Source of the DNA: Chara braunii
Lineage: Eukaryota; Streptophyta; Charophyceae; Charales; Characeae
Direction of reading: 5' to 3'
Length of the DNA: 29,036 nt
NCBI GenBank assembly: GCA_003427395.1
Contig: BFEA01000363.1
Span: 6,616-35,651 of the forward strand
Made by a program: the position numbers and the translations under genes. The notes beneath the pieces are model-generated. The model ran no database searches and was not told where the DNA came from. It saw nothing but the letters and a program-made list of their open reading frames with translations. This document shows positions 17,407 through 28,035 of this stretch, piece by piece; the stretch's first letter is position 1; each line of letters begins with the position of its first letter.

Positions 17407-18743
17407 TCAGGACTTGGGTAGATCCGTAATGTCACAGTAATGTTTCTTGTCGTTATACCGGTCCAGGAGAGGGGTCATTCCTTCGTACAGAGTTTGAGGG
17501 GGTTCCAGAGAATCGACCATCCTCGAAATCTGCACGAGGGGCTCACCCAAGATCATCGCCTTGGTCCTTTGAATTTTTTGGCTGGTCAGTTGCATCGTTC
17601 CCGCTATCATTTTGGGCGGCGGGTAGCAAACGCGCTGTCGTACTAATTTCAAGATCTCTGGATCATCTTCATCACTGCTATCCGCATCATTCGTCGATGA
17701 CTTTCCATCTGAGGATTCATCCCAGGAGATCATGCGGAGAGTCTCTGCCATCATTCGCGAAACTCGTGGGACCGTGTTAATGGTAGTACGAAGGGTCAAT
17801 CGCATAGGCACAGCGTAGGGTTTTCCTCTGGTATTTCGGAGGATAATCGATCTTCGTTCAAAATCCAAGTTCGCTCGTAGGCCACAAGAGCGGGAAGTCC
17901 AAAGATAATGTCGTACGTGTTAACATCTAAACAGTCATTTTGTCAAAACGGACATATTATATTTTTTGAATGAAATCAAAACTGACTTTTTTTGCCAAAA
18001 TCCGGTCAAATTTTTTTGCTCCTGGGAACGTCGGACCCCCTACATGTATCTGGTCTATAGTTGAGACCAAATACAATTTTTTTTTTTTTTTTTTTGTATC
18101 TAGTCTCAACAATGGACTAAATATATGTAGAAGGTCTGGCGTTCTGGGAATGCCGGACCCCCAGGAGCAAAAAATTCCGACCCGATTTTGGCAAAAAAAG
18201 TCAGTTTTGATTTCGTTCAAAAAATATAATATGTCCGTTTTGACGAAATGGCTGTTTCTAGTACTACGACATCCCCAAGCGCGTGCACTTTTCCTAATCG
18301 GAAAGCGACATTGGTCATTCTTCCCACGGTCTTGATCTTTTCTCCATCTGCCGAAACGAGCTGCTCTTTCTCAGTGAGCATGATCAGATCGTTTTTCCTA
18401 CCTGCCCTTTCGACCACTCTCAGTGAAATAGCCAGCACAACGCTCCCGAGTCTATAATTGCGTTGTAAGGAATTCCCCAAATTTCAATATCGCATTCTGC
18501 GGATTTCCACGGAATTGATTTAATCCGCGGGAAATGGTCGTCTTTCTGGATTAAACCTACCCGTATCGGATCCGAAGTGCCCGTTGGGTTTTCTTCGGGC
18601 GTGGGGCTCTTAGCTTTTACGTTCAGTGTTCGGGCGAGGGCGAACCGCTTTCGGTTCGCTTTGCAATGCTGTAGCATTCGCTCATTCGCCTGCTCGGAAA
18701 TTGAGAGTAGATGACCGATCGAAAGTGGAATCCGATGGTCCAA
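17407..18743 (-). pseudogene. pol (PR): Aspartic protease region, split by a MITE
   Basis: The active site reads AIIDSGA near 18440, after which the frame closes. The chain continues one frame over (18480-18217), with VSADGEKIKTVGR and LGDVVVLETA typical of a retroviral-type protease. At 18258 it is cut by a 329-bp hairpin element. Beyond that, at about 17925-17870, IIFGLPALVAYERT supplies the second conserved block (the ILG motif), then a further frame change and a linker to RT ending at 17407. It would process the Gag-Pol polyprotein. Broken by at least two frameshifts plus the insertion. Confidence 0.85.
17930..18258. mobile_element. 329-bp hairpin MITE with TA target site
   Basis: Almost the whole element is one inverted repeat around a T run (about 18078-18095). 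The outer arms contain GTCAAAACGGACATATTATA and its complement; inner arms continue through GTCGGACCC/GCCGGACCCCC-like segments. TA is present on both sides (17928-17929 and 18259-18260), and the end resembles (G)AAACAGYCATTT. TA duplication suggests a Tc1/mariner-type MITE. It inserted into the gypsy protease after the retrotransposon was in place. Confidence 0.8.
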
Positions 18744-18746
18744 GGC

Positions 18747-19406
18747 TCAGACGATGTTTAATACGCCGATCTCTCCTGTGACAAAGGTGGGTCCTCCTGA
18801 CTCCATTTCTCCTAGAGAAGGTCGCCACTCCGCCACCTCTTTCGGTTCTGGCGCTGGTCTGACTGTTCCGATCATTCCAAGCCCGGGATAAACAAGTGAT
18901 ACGTACTGATCTAGCGGGATTAGTTCGGCTGCCTCTTCCGTGGTGGCTAGGGCACTTCCCCCACCTTCTACTTCTTCCATTAAGGCTCCGACTCGTCCTG
19001 GTCCGTTAGCGATGGGGGCAGCCGCCATCAGCGCGACCGCGATCCGCTGTTGCGGGGTTCGGTGGGGGCAGTCACGGGCTAGATGTCCTGGCTCATGACA
19101 GGCATAACGGACATTCAGATTGTTCGCGGCTCCCCCGAGAGTAGGTGTCGGGGCTAATCCTTGTTGCATCGGAGGGGCGCGCACCGCAATGGGTCGCATA
19201 TTCCTCATCATGGCTTCCAGCCGAGCATTGTGCTCTCGCTGCTCCTTTTTGCTTTTCTTGATTAAACTAATCAATGTTTTGGTTAGTTCGAAAATGGCCG
19301 CTGATTCGTTCGATCGTAAGGGAGCCTCAATCGGTGGTGGGGGTAACGCCCTGACGGGTGGGGGTATCACAGGAGCGGAGGTGCTGGGAATCTCACTTAG
19401 GGTCAC
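18747..19406 (-). pseudogene. gag (NC): Gag C-terminal part with zinc knuckle
   Basis: About 220 codons. A proline-rich segment (PPPVRALPPPPIEAPL) is followed by a helical, Lys/Glu-rich stretch (LIKKSKKEQREHNARLEAM) and then the nucleocapsid knuckle RYACHEPGHLARDC. The CCHC pattern would be C-x2-C-x4-H-x4-C, but the first Cys is Arg here (codon CGT where TGT is expected). The knuckle normally packages element RNA. It is in a different frame from the capsid part upstream. Confidence 0.8.
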
Positions 19407-19442
19407 TCATTTGGGGCCTATCTGTTCCATATAGGTGACAGG

Positions 19443-20107
19443 TCATGATACAAATCCCATGTTTTCAAACTTGTTCTGCAAGGCAGCCAGCTCAGCTCTC
19501 ACTCGTGCGAGTTCGGTCGAATCTCCTTCTCTAGAATTGTCTTCACCTTCCAGGAAGTTCGCCGCGAACTTCCGTTCCATTTCTTCCGCATCAACCATGA
19601 TTTGTTGTAACGTGTGAGTGATGGGGGAAAATTGCTTTCGCAACTTAGCCCTTATTGTTCGGCTGTGAAGCCCGTCAATGAACAGATCTCTCCCTACTAG
19701 CTCACCTCGCTCATTTTTCATGAACATTCTATAGAACCCGTTTCGATATTCTGCAACGGATTCGAGAGGTTTTTGCACTCGGTCCTTGTCATGTACAGCG
19801 CTTGCTCTGGGTGAACATAATCAAATCGGTTCATGAAATCCCGTTTGAAGGTCGGGAGATCAACCCATACGTAGGTACTGAACCAATGGTGAGCGTCTCT
19901 TCCCATTCGAGCCGGAACGTTGATCTGTGCTTCGTTATCATCGTACTGCTGTGCTCTAAGCGTGGCCAGCCATGCTCCTGCGAGATGGTGCGCTGGATCA
20001 AATACATAGAGATCAGGTGGCGTCGTGGGAGCCCGTGCACGTGGGGCGGGTTGATTCGGTGGATTAGCATTATGTGGCAGAATCGGGTTTTGGACATTGG
20101 CAGCCAT
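19443..20107 (-). pseudogene. gag (CA): Gag N-terminal / capsid part, one frameshift
   Basis: Starts with ATG at 20107, about 140 bp downstream of the PBS (element sense): MAANVQNPILPHNANPPNQP, then an N-terminal region with PTTPPDLYVFDP. The gag core YVWVDLPTFKRDFMNRFDYV resembles the Trp/Phe pattern of the Retrotrans_gag family. The frame shifts near 19750-19780. It continues as VAEYRNGFYRMFMKNERGEL with a coiled-coil-like end (LARVRAELAALQNKFENMGF), stopping at 19443. Assignment rests on position and this residue pattern. Confidence 0.75.
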
Positions 20108-20249
20108 ATTGGCTGCTCGTCGGTTAGCCGATCTGCTTCGGGTGACGATAGGGTCGCGTCTATGCGCGTTCCGAGGGCGAGGTCACCCACGGTTAGCCAG
20201 GTCGCCTAATTAACGTGCTATCAATCCTAAGGCCCTAGCCACATGTCGG

Positions 20250-20261
20250 GCTCCGATACCA
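20250..20261 (-). other. Primer-binding site, initiator-Met tRNA type
   Basis: The minus strand reads TGGTATCGGAGC directly after the 5' LTR. The canonical plant iMet PBS is TGGTATCAGAGC, an 11 of 12 match. It fixes the LTR/internal boundary and the element's orientation. Confidence 0.85.
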
Positions 20262-22593
20262 ACCTCACACCCAGAGCGACTTCCTGATAGGAGTAGGATG
20301 TGGGCCTGGAAGTGCGAAAACGGGTGTGCTAAGGATTTCTGGGAAAGTGGGGGAGTCTTAGGGGTATGATTGCAATTAGGCGAATAAGGGGCGTGTGCGC
20401 AAGGGATTCAAGGCCCGACGGGGCCTGGGTACTGAGGGCGACGGCTTACGGGGAAGTCCCTCCGCGTAGAAGGTGGTCCCGAAAAGTTGGGCCGTCGGGG
20501 GCCGCCACGTGGCACAGGCCGCTGCATGTTCGAGTTGGGCCTTCAGAATTCCAGGGTTCTCTGTTCGCCACTACATCGACAATTTTCGCAGGGCGTGCTG
20601 GGCCAATAGGGGGCTATGGTCGGCCACGGAACGAAGCTGAGTTGATGATACGGGACAAGAAGGCTAAAAGGAGGGAAACTGGTGGTGATGACGACAAATC
20701 CCGGGTGAATGAAGTAGTAGGTATGGTCGGGAGAAGGGAAATCAGAGCACCGGGGGTCGTTAGAGGTGGCGCAGTGGAATTCCCGAGGACATAGTCGATT
20801 CTCCGCGTGACAGGGGTATCGCTGCCTTAGGAGTTCATTTATCCAAGGGGTGAAATAATCCGGGTCGTAGGATGAGTCTGAGCTCCAAGATCGCGTCATG
20901 GTGTCAGTGGATACGGGATAATTCCGGTCGGATTATCGTCACCGCGCACGAGCACGTGCATGGCAGGCGTACTTAGTCGCGCCTCAGCGTGCTCGTACGA
21001 GATGACGGTTCATCCGCGAATCTTTTTGGGTGGGCGAATCAACGCGCGGGGAGGCGTGTAATGGCGCGATTCGGATCGCGTTTACACATATCTTCGCGCG
21101 GCGTTCGCGGGGCCAGTCATCGGATCGCCTAATTGCTCCGTGAGTTTCGGTTATGCGAGATGCGACCACACCACAACCCAATCGTGAGACAAGAAAAAAC
21201 AAGAACAAAAATCGCTCCTTGGGCCAAATTCTTATCCCATTTACAACTGCATCAGGTGCAGACAAAGGTTCGACAGAAAGATAATGATTAATCATGGCAT
21301 CCATACGTCCCTTCACTCAGCAACATACACATAATGCAATCGAGACGGACATTGCAAGGACAAGTGTGAGCAAAAACCCAAGTCCAGATTCCAGAAAGCC
21401 GAAACGAAAACAAGAACGGGCAAACCGCTCGGAGCCGCAATCAAAATTTATATACACGGATAGAGAGGGGGAAGAGAGAAGGAAACAGCAAATCCACGTC
21501 CATCGACCTCAACTCTCTCTCCTCCTCTCTCTCTTCTCCGATGCGGACAGTCCGTTGTCACGCACCAACCCACGAAGTCGTCACCCCGCTTAGTCCTCCC
21601 ACACCCGTCAGATTCGCCCGTGCCCACAGTCCGTCGTGGCCCACGTCAATCCCGCGCGTTCGGCACCAGCCCGCCGTGTCGCCCAACTCCTACTCTACTC
21701 ACCTCTTACTTCGCTCGTGTGCCGACCATTCCTGATCGCGCAACCCTGAGCTTCCAACAACAGGTTAAGAAAGTTAACTAATCGCGCAGCCGGAATTTAT
21801 AGCGTGCATGCATGCACGATGAACACGGAATTACAAGGGCTTAGAAGAGGGGACGGGGGAGGAGTTTGCCTGCGTCTGCATGGTCGGCTCGCGGCATGGG
21901 GGACGTAGCCGCTCTCTACGCATCGATCCGATCATGCAGACCGCGACTACCAAAAGTGCAGCAAAAGAGACGAGAAGGAGGGCGGGAAAGACGAAGTGCA
22001 AGAAAAGAGATACAGTTACAATGGCACCCGCCCAAAATTACAGTTACACACATGATTAAGGGCGCCTACTAATCAGAGTACCGTTGCAGCCGCATGAAGA
22101 AGCGCGTAGCCAAAAGGCATCGTGCGGCAAGAAAATCCTAATTACTGAATTCCTAAATTCCTATCTAATGCAAAGAAGCAAAAAACACGAACTTTAGGGG
22201 GAAAGTCTGAAATTCCGAGAGCCATCGGGGCTCGACAAAATTCGAAAAAGATTCAAAAGAAAATTAAAAAAGAACGAAGCAAATTCTCGTGTGATGTCCG
22301 CGCCCAAAAGATCGAAACCAAGACGAAAGAAACGACGTCAACATTTATTAATCGCGCGCGTGGTGACGCACCAGACATCCACCCGATCAATCAATCCACC
22401 GGCCATCTCAGGACACATCTAGCTCGGAACCCAGCCATTCGAAAAGAAGCGACGAGAAAAGACGAAAAAGCAAGGACACTGATGCAATTTTACCACCGAT
22501 CCCGATCTCCCGTAATTGGCCCATCCTTCCCAGCTTAGGACCCCTCGTTGCAACCGCGCAGAAAGTCGCGCATTACAGAAAGTGGTTCGTCAC
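20262..22593 (-). repeat. 5' LTR of the gypsy element
   Basis: Co-linear with 9253-11545. Compared with that copy it lacks the terminal TGTGACGCCCA next to the PBS and the last base at the outer end (CGTCAC instead of CGTCACA). It keeps a block of about 51 bp near 22256-22310 that the other LTR has lost. Confidence 0.9.
21795..21816 (-). promoter_or_regulatory. RY element directly upstream of a TATA box in the 5' LTR
   Basis: On the minus strand TGCATGCATGCA is followed two bases later by CTATAAAT. RY (CATGCATG) elements near TATA boxes are known from plant seed-type promoters. This is the copy that would drive the element's transcription. An alternative TATATAAAT lies about 340 bp downstream in element sense (about 21450). 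Which is used cannot be told from sequence. Confidence 0.45.
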
Positions 22594-22598
22594 CGTGG

Positions 22599-23001
22599 TG
22601 CACCTGGTCCATTCGTTCCGCCGGGTCTAATCATGGCGGTTCGCTTGCGGGAATTTCCGTTCCTGCGAGTTGGGTCGTTTGATTGGGACACGTGGCGATC
22701 GCCGCGTCGTCGAAAATTTGGGTGCGACGCGCGGGGGGCAATGAAGGGCGATAGAGAGCACGGTACCACGAGGAGCTGATGATTGTCGTACCCTCAGGAG
22801 CATTCTTCTTTTTCCATCCTTCTTTCACAAGTGCGTGCACTCTACAGTGTTGTGTGGCGAAGGGGGGGCAAACTGTCGAATGGAGGCTGTCGAATTTTTT
22901 CTGATCGCCGTTGAATTTTTGTGTCTTTCGACAGTGTTGCGGGGAGGCCTTAAGCCGCGAGGATTAGTCACAGGAGCAGCAGGAGCACACACACAACTTA
23001 C
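22599..23001. other. No gene seen; decayed hairpin relic
   Basis: At about 22859-22955 GGGGGGGCAAACTGTCGAA faces TTTCGACAGTGTTGCGGGGAGGCC, a relative of the GGGCCT MITE ends and of 6740-6815. The rest has no recognised feature. Confidence 0.4.
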
Positions 23002-23220
23002 TGAGGGCATACTCACACGGGGACCTATAATTCCAAAATCCCCCCCAAAAAGGGGGAAAGGCCGGTCACACGGATCTACCAAATTCGCAAATGTGTTATT
23101 CCTGTGCCCATTTGTCAGCGGCCTGGGAAGCCGCGGGCCAAGGGATTTTGCTGTCACCTCTGGACGTGACCGCAAATGCCCTTTTTTTTTTTTTGCATTT
23201 TCTTTAAAAATTGGCAAAAA

Positions 23221-23410
23221 AACAAGAGCCTAGCTCAGTGGGTACACCCATTAATGAATTGCTTGGGGTTGGTCAGCTCAGTGTCAAACTGTTGAAATAC
23301 AGACCTGTGTTCGAATCCAGATGATGGAACTTGACGAGTAAAACCAACTACTAATGAATTGCTTGGGGCCGGTCAGCTCTATGATAATATCTCAAGGCCA
23401 TCGCCCTTTA

Positions 23411-23442
<32 letters not shown>
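23221..23442 (+). mobile_element. tRNA-derived SINE with 9-bp TSD
   Basis: A box TAGCTCAGTGGGTA at about 23230 and B box TGTTCGAATCC at about 23312, then an A run to 23442. TGGCAAAAA is duplicated at 23212-23220 and 23443-23451. A segment of about 29 bp (TAATGAATTGCTTGGGG and following) occurs twice, about 100 bp apart, inside the body. It is inserted in the MITE E11 and differs from the SINE at 2914-3287. Confidence 0.85.
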
Positions 23443-23446
<4 letters not shown>

Positions 23447-23585
23447 AAAAATTCGTTCACAAAAGTGCTTGCACGATACCCGCGTGACCAGCCAAGTACC
23501 AAATCCCCATTACTCCATACGGCCGCGACCTTGTCCCATCTGAAAAGGTACAGCAGTGTGACGTAAACCATGCCCAAAACCTTTA

Positions 23586-24050
23586 ATCGACCCTTTCTGG
23601 GGCGTTATGACTATTTATGCCCCCACAGATTACATAGACAGAACGGATTTTTTTGCCACACTTCCATCCTTCATACCAGACACAGATAACCTAGTAATGT
23701 TAGGAGATTGGAACACAATTTTAAACCCAGGTTTAGATTCCCCGGTGTGTTCTCCTCTCAGAACAGACTCAATACTTCTGACCACTTTCTTTGACTCTCA
23801 AAGTTTAATAGATACGTTCAAATGCTTTCATCCGGGGGAGAATGGATACACCTGGCATGGCCCCAGGCCAAGTCTCAGGGCTCCGATTCCACGAAGGAGA
23901 CTGAACTATATAGTAGCTCGGGGTACGATATGGGATAGGTGTTATGCCTCAGATTTGCAGGTTTCTTATGTTTCAGACCACTATCCAATTTTTATTGATG
24001 TAATTTCTAAGGATGTGGTCACTAAGGAAAGGCCTCGCTTTAGGCTTTAA
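23586..24050 (+). pseudogene. ORF2 (EN): L1 endonuclease domain, C-terminal two thirds
   Basis: An apurinic-type endonuclease fragment. YAPTD and NLVMLGDWN match the conserved YAPN and GDFN blocks, and YTWHGPRP, RLNYIVARG and SDHYPI match the later blocks. The catalytic His of SDH is kept. In the usual R-I-D-Y block the Asp is Asn here. The N-terminal blocks are missing by truncation. It would nick target DNA. The frame ends at 24050, and the next segment is read in another frame from about 24045. Confidence 0.8.
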
Positions 24051-24432
24051 GGATAAAGGGATTCCTCAATGGGTATCCACGCAGATGGAGCGCTGGTTAG
24101 AGGCTAAGGATCTCTTTGAAGATGAGGAAATGTGGACAGATGTGGGCATTAATATAGTTAGATCAACACTGCTTGAGTTCTTAAGAATGAAAGCTGCCCA
24201 TCAAACATGGGAAGAGGCTAAGCTCTGGAACTTGATCATGGAGGCTGAAACTCAGATGGGAACAGACCCGTTTACAGATTATTATTGGACAGAAAAAAGA
24301 AAACAAGCCCTGACCCTCCTTGAGGAAATAGAGGTAAAGAAACAGGCCGAAAGGCTAGAGCGTTTAAGACTCAGAGGAATTATAGGGTACGACAAGATGA
24401 CTAAATTGACCTTTCGCCAAACCCTTGATTAG
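24013..24432 (+). pseudogene. ORF2: L1 ORF2 segment between EN and RT
   Basis: About 135 codons linking the endonuclease to RT, charged and helical (KKQAERLERLRLRGIIGYDK), as is usual in this part of L1 ORF2. It overlaps its neighbours in different frames at both ends, which marks frameshifts rather than separate genes. Confidence 0.6.
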
Positions 24433-26017
24433 GGAGCTTGCTCACCCTTTTGCCCTAACAGCTCCGGTGGCCACAGAAACAGTGGACATGTGTCACTATG
24501 CCCTGGAATATTTCAGGGACATAGTGTCGACCAGACGACCATTTGATGCGTTCGATACAGACCTCTTGGATTTTTCTGACTTCTGGGATAGGTCCAAAGT
24601 AGTTTTAAGCAAATCTATGCGGGACCAACTTGACGAACCAATGAAGGAAGGGGAGTTGTATAAAGCAGTTAAGAGTATGGCTTTAGACAAATGTCCGGGC
24701 CTAGACGGCCTTCCTGTTGAGCTGTTTGTGGTAACTTGGGATGCATGGGCCCCCTTTTTATGTGGCATCTATAACAGGGCTTTGGCTATGGGATTGCTCC
24801 CCAAGGGCTTTGTAAAAGGGGTGATTTCCCTTCTGTACAAAAATGGGGACAAGACTGATGGTAGGAATTATAGGCCTATTTCGGTGCTTAACATGGCATA
24901 TAAAATCCTACCAAAAGCCTTAGCTTCACGCCTGGCGGCCTTTCTTCCGGAACTAGTGGGATGGGAGCAGGGTGCCTTTGTGAAGGGACGTTCAATTTTT
25001 GAGAATATTTTAACCACTGTGCAGACCTTGGAGATAATAGAAAGGGAAAAAAGGGAAGTGGCTGTCTTGCTTTTAGATATGGAAAAAACATATGATAAAG
25101 TGGGGTGGGCCTTTGTGTCCACTACTTTGAGCAAGATGGGGTTTGGGAAAGGATTCTGCACATGGGTGAAAGCAATGTATGCACAAGCTACCTCTGCGGT
25201 GATGGTAAATGGGAGACTCTCAGAGGACTTTCATCTTACCCGCTCGTTGAGGCAGGGTTGTCCTTTAGCCCCGCTATTGTTTGTTGTTCAGTTGGAGATT
25301 CTGTTAGATAACATCAGACATAACCCTAGGATAACAGGGCTCACCCTCTCTCCTTCATTAGAATGGAAGGGGGGAGCCATAGCAGATGATTTGACCATTG
25401 CTTGTGAAAATAGGACTTAAGCATTAGAGGAACTAAAGTGAGTATTAGGTAGCTATGGAGTACTGTCTGAAGCATCAATAAACTGGCATAAGTATATTTT
25501 TTTCTTACCATCTCCATATAGGCTCAAGGTCGATTGGGGACTGCGACAGATCCCGACGGAAAACTCGGAACGGTTTCTTGGCATCCAAGTTTCACTGTCA
25601 GATTGTTCAAACTTACAAGATCAGATCTTGGCCGAAAAAGTAACAGCCAGAATAACCAATTGGCAAAAGAATTATACCCTGTCCTTGTTTGGACGGGCGT
25701 TGGTGCTATCATCCTCGGCCTTCTCATTGTTGTGGTATCCACTTACTATTGTTAGATTGGGAGATGAAGCGTATGCTCAAATTAAAAGATGCGCAGCTAA
25801 ATACCTGTGGAAGCCAACGGCTAAGGAAGAGGAAGCCTACATGGCAAAAGTCGCATGGGAGGCCATAGCCCTACCACGTTCAGAAGGAGGGCTAGGAATT
25901 TTAGACCCCCGCCATCAAAACTTGGCCTTGCTGTCTAAATGGCCCATAAAAGCTATGTATGATAATCCCTCTAAGTTGTGGATTCGAATTGTTGAATATA
26001 TCTTAGGCTCCGAATGA
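24425..26017 (+). pseudogene. ORF2 (RT): L1 reverse transcriptase and thumb
   Basis: RT blocks in order: PGLDGLPVELF, ISLLYKNGDKTDGRNYRPIS, EQGAFVKGRSIFENI, the first catalytic Asp in LLLDMEKTYDKV, RQGCPLAPLLF, and the catalytic pair in IADDLTIAC (usually Y/FADD). A TAA at 25418 and a TGA at 25439 follow. The same frame then resumes with SEASINWHK, ERFLGIQVSLSD and NWQKNYTLSLFGRALVLSS (thumb/connection), ending at a TGA at 26015. Catalytic residues survive, but the stops prevent a full-length product. Confidence 0.92.
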
Positions 26018-27496
26018 AACCTCTCGGAACCAGATGTCGTCTAGACGTGTTTGTTAATGCCTTCATATGCTAATAGAAGGCCTAAATCTAGGATTTGGAG
26101 GGATATTCTTTATGCTTGGCAAAAGATACTTCTTCAAGATTGTAACCAGCCGGTAGCCAAAGGGGAGATATACAACCAACTGCTATTTGACAATCAGAAT
26201 ATACGACAGCAGGATGGTACCACATTCAAGGCTAACGGGGAGCCAGGCGGCTTTGCCAGATCCTAAGTGGAAAAAAGGGTCTTCCAAGTAAAACATGTCT
26301 GGGACGCAGAAGGAGAGGATTAGGTAACGGAGGAACAGCTATGGAGAAAACTGCCAAGATTGAAAAACGTTGGCAGGAATTGGGCAAAACCGAAAGCAGC
26401 AATGCCGCATGGGTGGGCAGAATGGATGAAAGGGCCCTCAGAACAGCGTGAAGGTTCCTGGGTGTTTGCAGAAGAAGCACAAGGAAAACTATGGAAGGTC
26501 TTGGGGCCAGATCTGTCGACAGGTATAAGGGTGGAAGAATGGCAACTACCAGGAGTCATAACGGGTACTCAGACGGATCAAGGTATACCAGGAGTCATAA
26601 CGGGTACTCAGACGGATCAAGGTATACCAGGAGTCATAACGGGTACTCAGACGGATCAAGGTATGCTACTTCGGGGAGCAGAAAAGACGATTGCCTCAAC
26701 AAGGAATTGTGAGGAGGCCAGAGTAATGCAAGGGAAGGATGCTAAGCAGGCGAGACTTCTGGGTCCAGCTAACAACTTTAGGGTGGACCCAAGGACCAAG
26801 AGTTGGCCAATATCCAAGGGGCAACTTCAGGGGAAGGTACCATTCGCACAGTGTAACACCCAAGTGGGAACAGGTATTCTTCGGGCTACAGTAACGAAAA
26901 CCCCCGAAATACTGGCCAACAGAAGACTGTATAAGGTCAGAAATGACTCTTCAGTCCAACCAGATTGGAAGAGTTTTTGGAAGGCCTTGATGATAATGCC
27001 ATCGCAGAGGTCAGCAAGTCTGTTATGGCTGCAATCACTGTTGGTGGTGGCTTCAGCTGTGTGGCTTTCTGTAAAAGGAATGAATTTGTCAACAATCTGT
27101 AAAAGATGTGAGTGGGGTTGGGAATCCAACGCCCACCTCTGNCTCTATTGTCCTCTGTCAGATGAGCTCTGGATGTGGTGGATGAACCACTGGGATTTGG
27201 TAACTGGTAAGTGTTGGCCATGGACAGACGAGTGGATACTTTATGGGATCCCTCAGATACAGCATCCTTCTCTGAGGGAGGGATGGGGTTATATTGCTTT
27301 AGTTTGTCGAGGGATTCTGTTTCAAGATATATGGAGGGCGATAAATTCTCTGATTTTCACAAATACGAAGATCTCCTTACAGGAACAACAATGGCAAGTT
27401 TGTCTAAACATTCGACAAATGATGATGGCGAATTGGCAGATGGGATATTGGAGCAAAAAAAAGGAGCAAAAAAAAGGGGTTTGTTTGGTTTCATAA
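26018..27496 (+). pseudogene. ORF2 (C-term): L1 ORF2 C-terminal region with zf-RVT domain
   Basis: Same frame as RT, with stops at 26042, 26264 and 26321, then 378 open codons. Near the end, DWKSFWKALM, SASLLWLQSLLVV and the Cys/His cluster CKRCEWGWESNAHL...YCP match the zf-RVT domain typical of plant L1 and related RTs. A 13-residue unit beginning PGVITGTQTDQG is repeated three times (26549-26664). One unresolved base (N) is at 27142. The frame slips after two A8 runs near 27460-27480, and the last conserved block (TWAKDNRLASV) is read in another frame at 27498-27580. Confidence 0.8.
26549..26664 (+). repeat. 39-bp x 3 in-frame tandem repeat in the LINE
   Basis: Units at 26549-26587, 26588-26626 and 26627-26664. 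They are identical until the last bases of unit three, and each adds 13 codons without changing frame. Confidence 0.95.
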
Positions 27497-27599
27497 GACA
27501 TGGGCAAAGGATAATCGGTTGGCATCAGTTTCTCAGGACAGGAAGCTGGCCATCTGCCACTGGCTTAAGCCGCCCTGAAGGAAATCAGGGGGAGAGGGT

Positions 27600-28035
27600 C
27601 GGATGAGGCTGTTAATTTGGAAAGTTTAGTGGCGGTTGTGGAACACAGTCCTGTTGCTTCACACCTGAAAGGCTTCGCTGGAATGTACTGTTTTAAAATG
27701 GGACGCTGGACCCGGTTTCCGGCTATCGATTTGTGAAGTTTTGGTTTGATTAGCTGGAAGCCGAGTGTGGCTAACAAGCTAATACCTTCTTTTTCGAGCT
27801 TCAAGGCTTAATTTTGGAAAGTTCTTAAATTCAGTTGGGATGCTAAACTCGGTTTTCAGCAGAGTAGACAGGTTTATTTGGAACTGTTAAAGTTACCGAG
27901 CTGAGCTCGTAAGCTTAACTGGCTAAGGCTGCCAGGATAACTCCGGGTTGAATTGTGAGGTCCCCGGCCTCATCCCAATGTTTTTTGCAATATAATGAGT
28001 TGATGCTTTCCAAAAAAAAAAAAAAAAAAAAAAAA
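27600..28035 (+). other. LINE 3' UTR with tRNA-like tail segment and A tail
   Basis: Mostly unique, but 27908-27972 (TAACTGGCTAAGGCTGCC, then GGGTTGAATTGTGAGG) matches 28804-28866 in the second LINE copy. The A tail is 28012-28035. The shared part resembles a degenerate tRNA A-box and B-box pair. Confidence 0.6.

Larger units (their letters stand above)
9253..22593 (-). mobile_element. Ty3/gypsy LTR retrotransposon, degraded
   Basis: A 13.3-kb element transcribed on the minus strand. The order is 5' LTR (20262-22593), iMet-type PBS, gag with a zinc knuckle, aspartic protease, RT, RNase H, a PHD-like finger, integrase, an extra-ORF region, then the 3' LTR (9253-11545). RT before integrase defines Ty3/gypsy (Metaviridae). 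The flanks CGCGG (9248-9252) and CGTGG (22594-22598) are a likely 5-bp target duplication with one C-to-T change at a CpG. No chromodomain was seen at the integrase C-terminus. Frameshifts or stops break gag, protease, RT, RNase H and integrase, and a MITE sits in the protease, so it cannot move on its own. By-hand counts of LTR differences gave about 31 in 310 bp in one block and 12 in 270 bp in another, so the insertion is not recent. Confidence 0.93.
23586..28035 (+). mobile_element. L1-type LINE, 5'-truncated, degraded
   Basis: Begins inside the endonuclease domain (ORF1 and the first part of ORF2 are missing) and runs through RT, the zf-RVT C-terminus and a 3' UTR to an A tail (28012-28035). 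5' truncation with a 3' A tail is the usual result of target-primed reverse transcription. It lies inside the MITE E11. No clean target duplication is visible, so the left edge is uncertain by about 10 bp. Most of the RT-to-C-terminus region is in one frame with several stops, and there are frameshifts near 24045, 24425 and 27490. Confidence 0.9.

Noticed and set aside
26549-26664. CRISPR-like repeat array
   Set aside because: The units are directly adjacent with no spacers, lie in a LINE ORF and the genome is eukaryotic.
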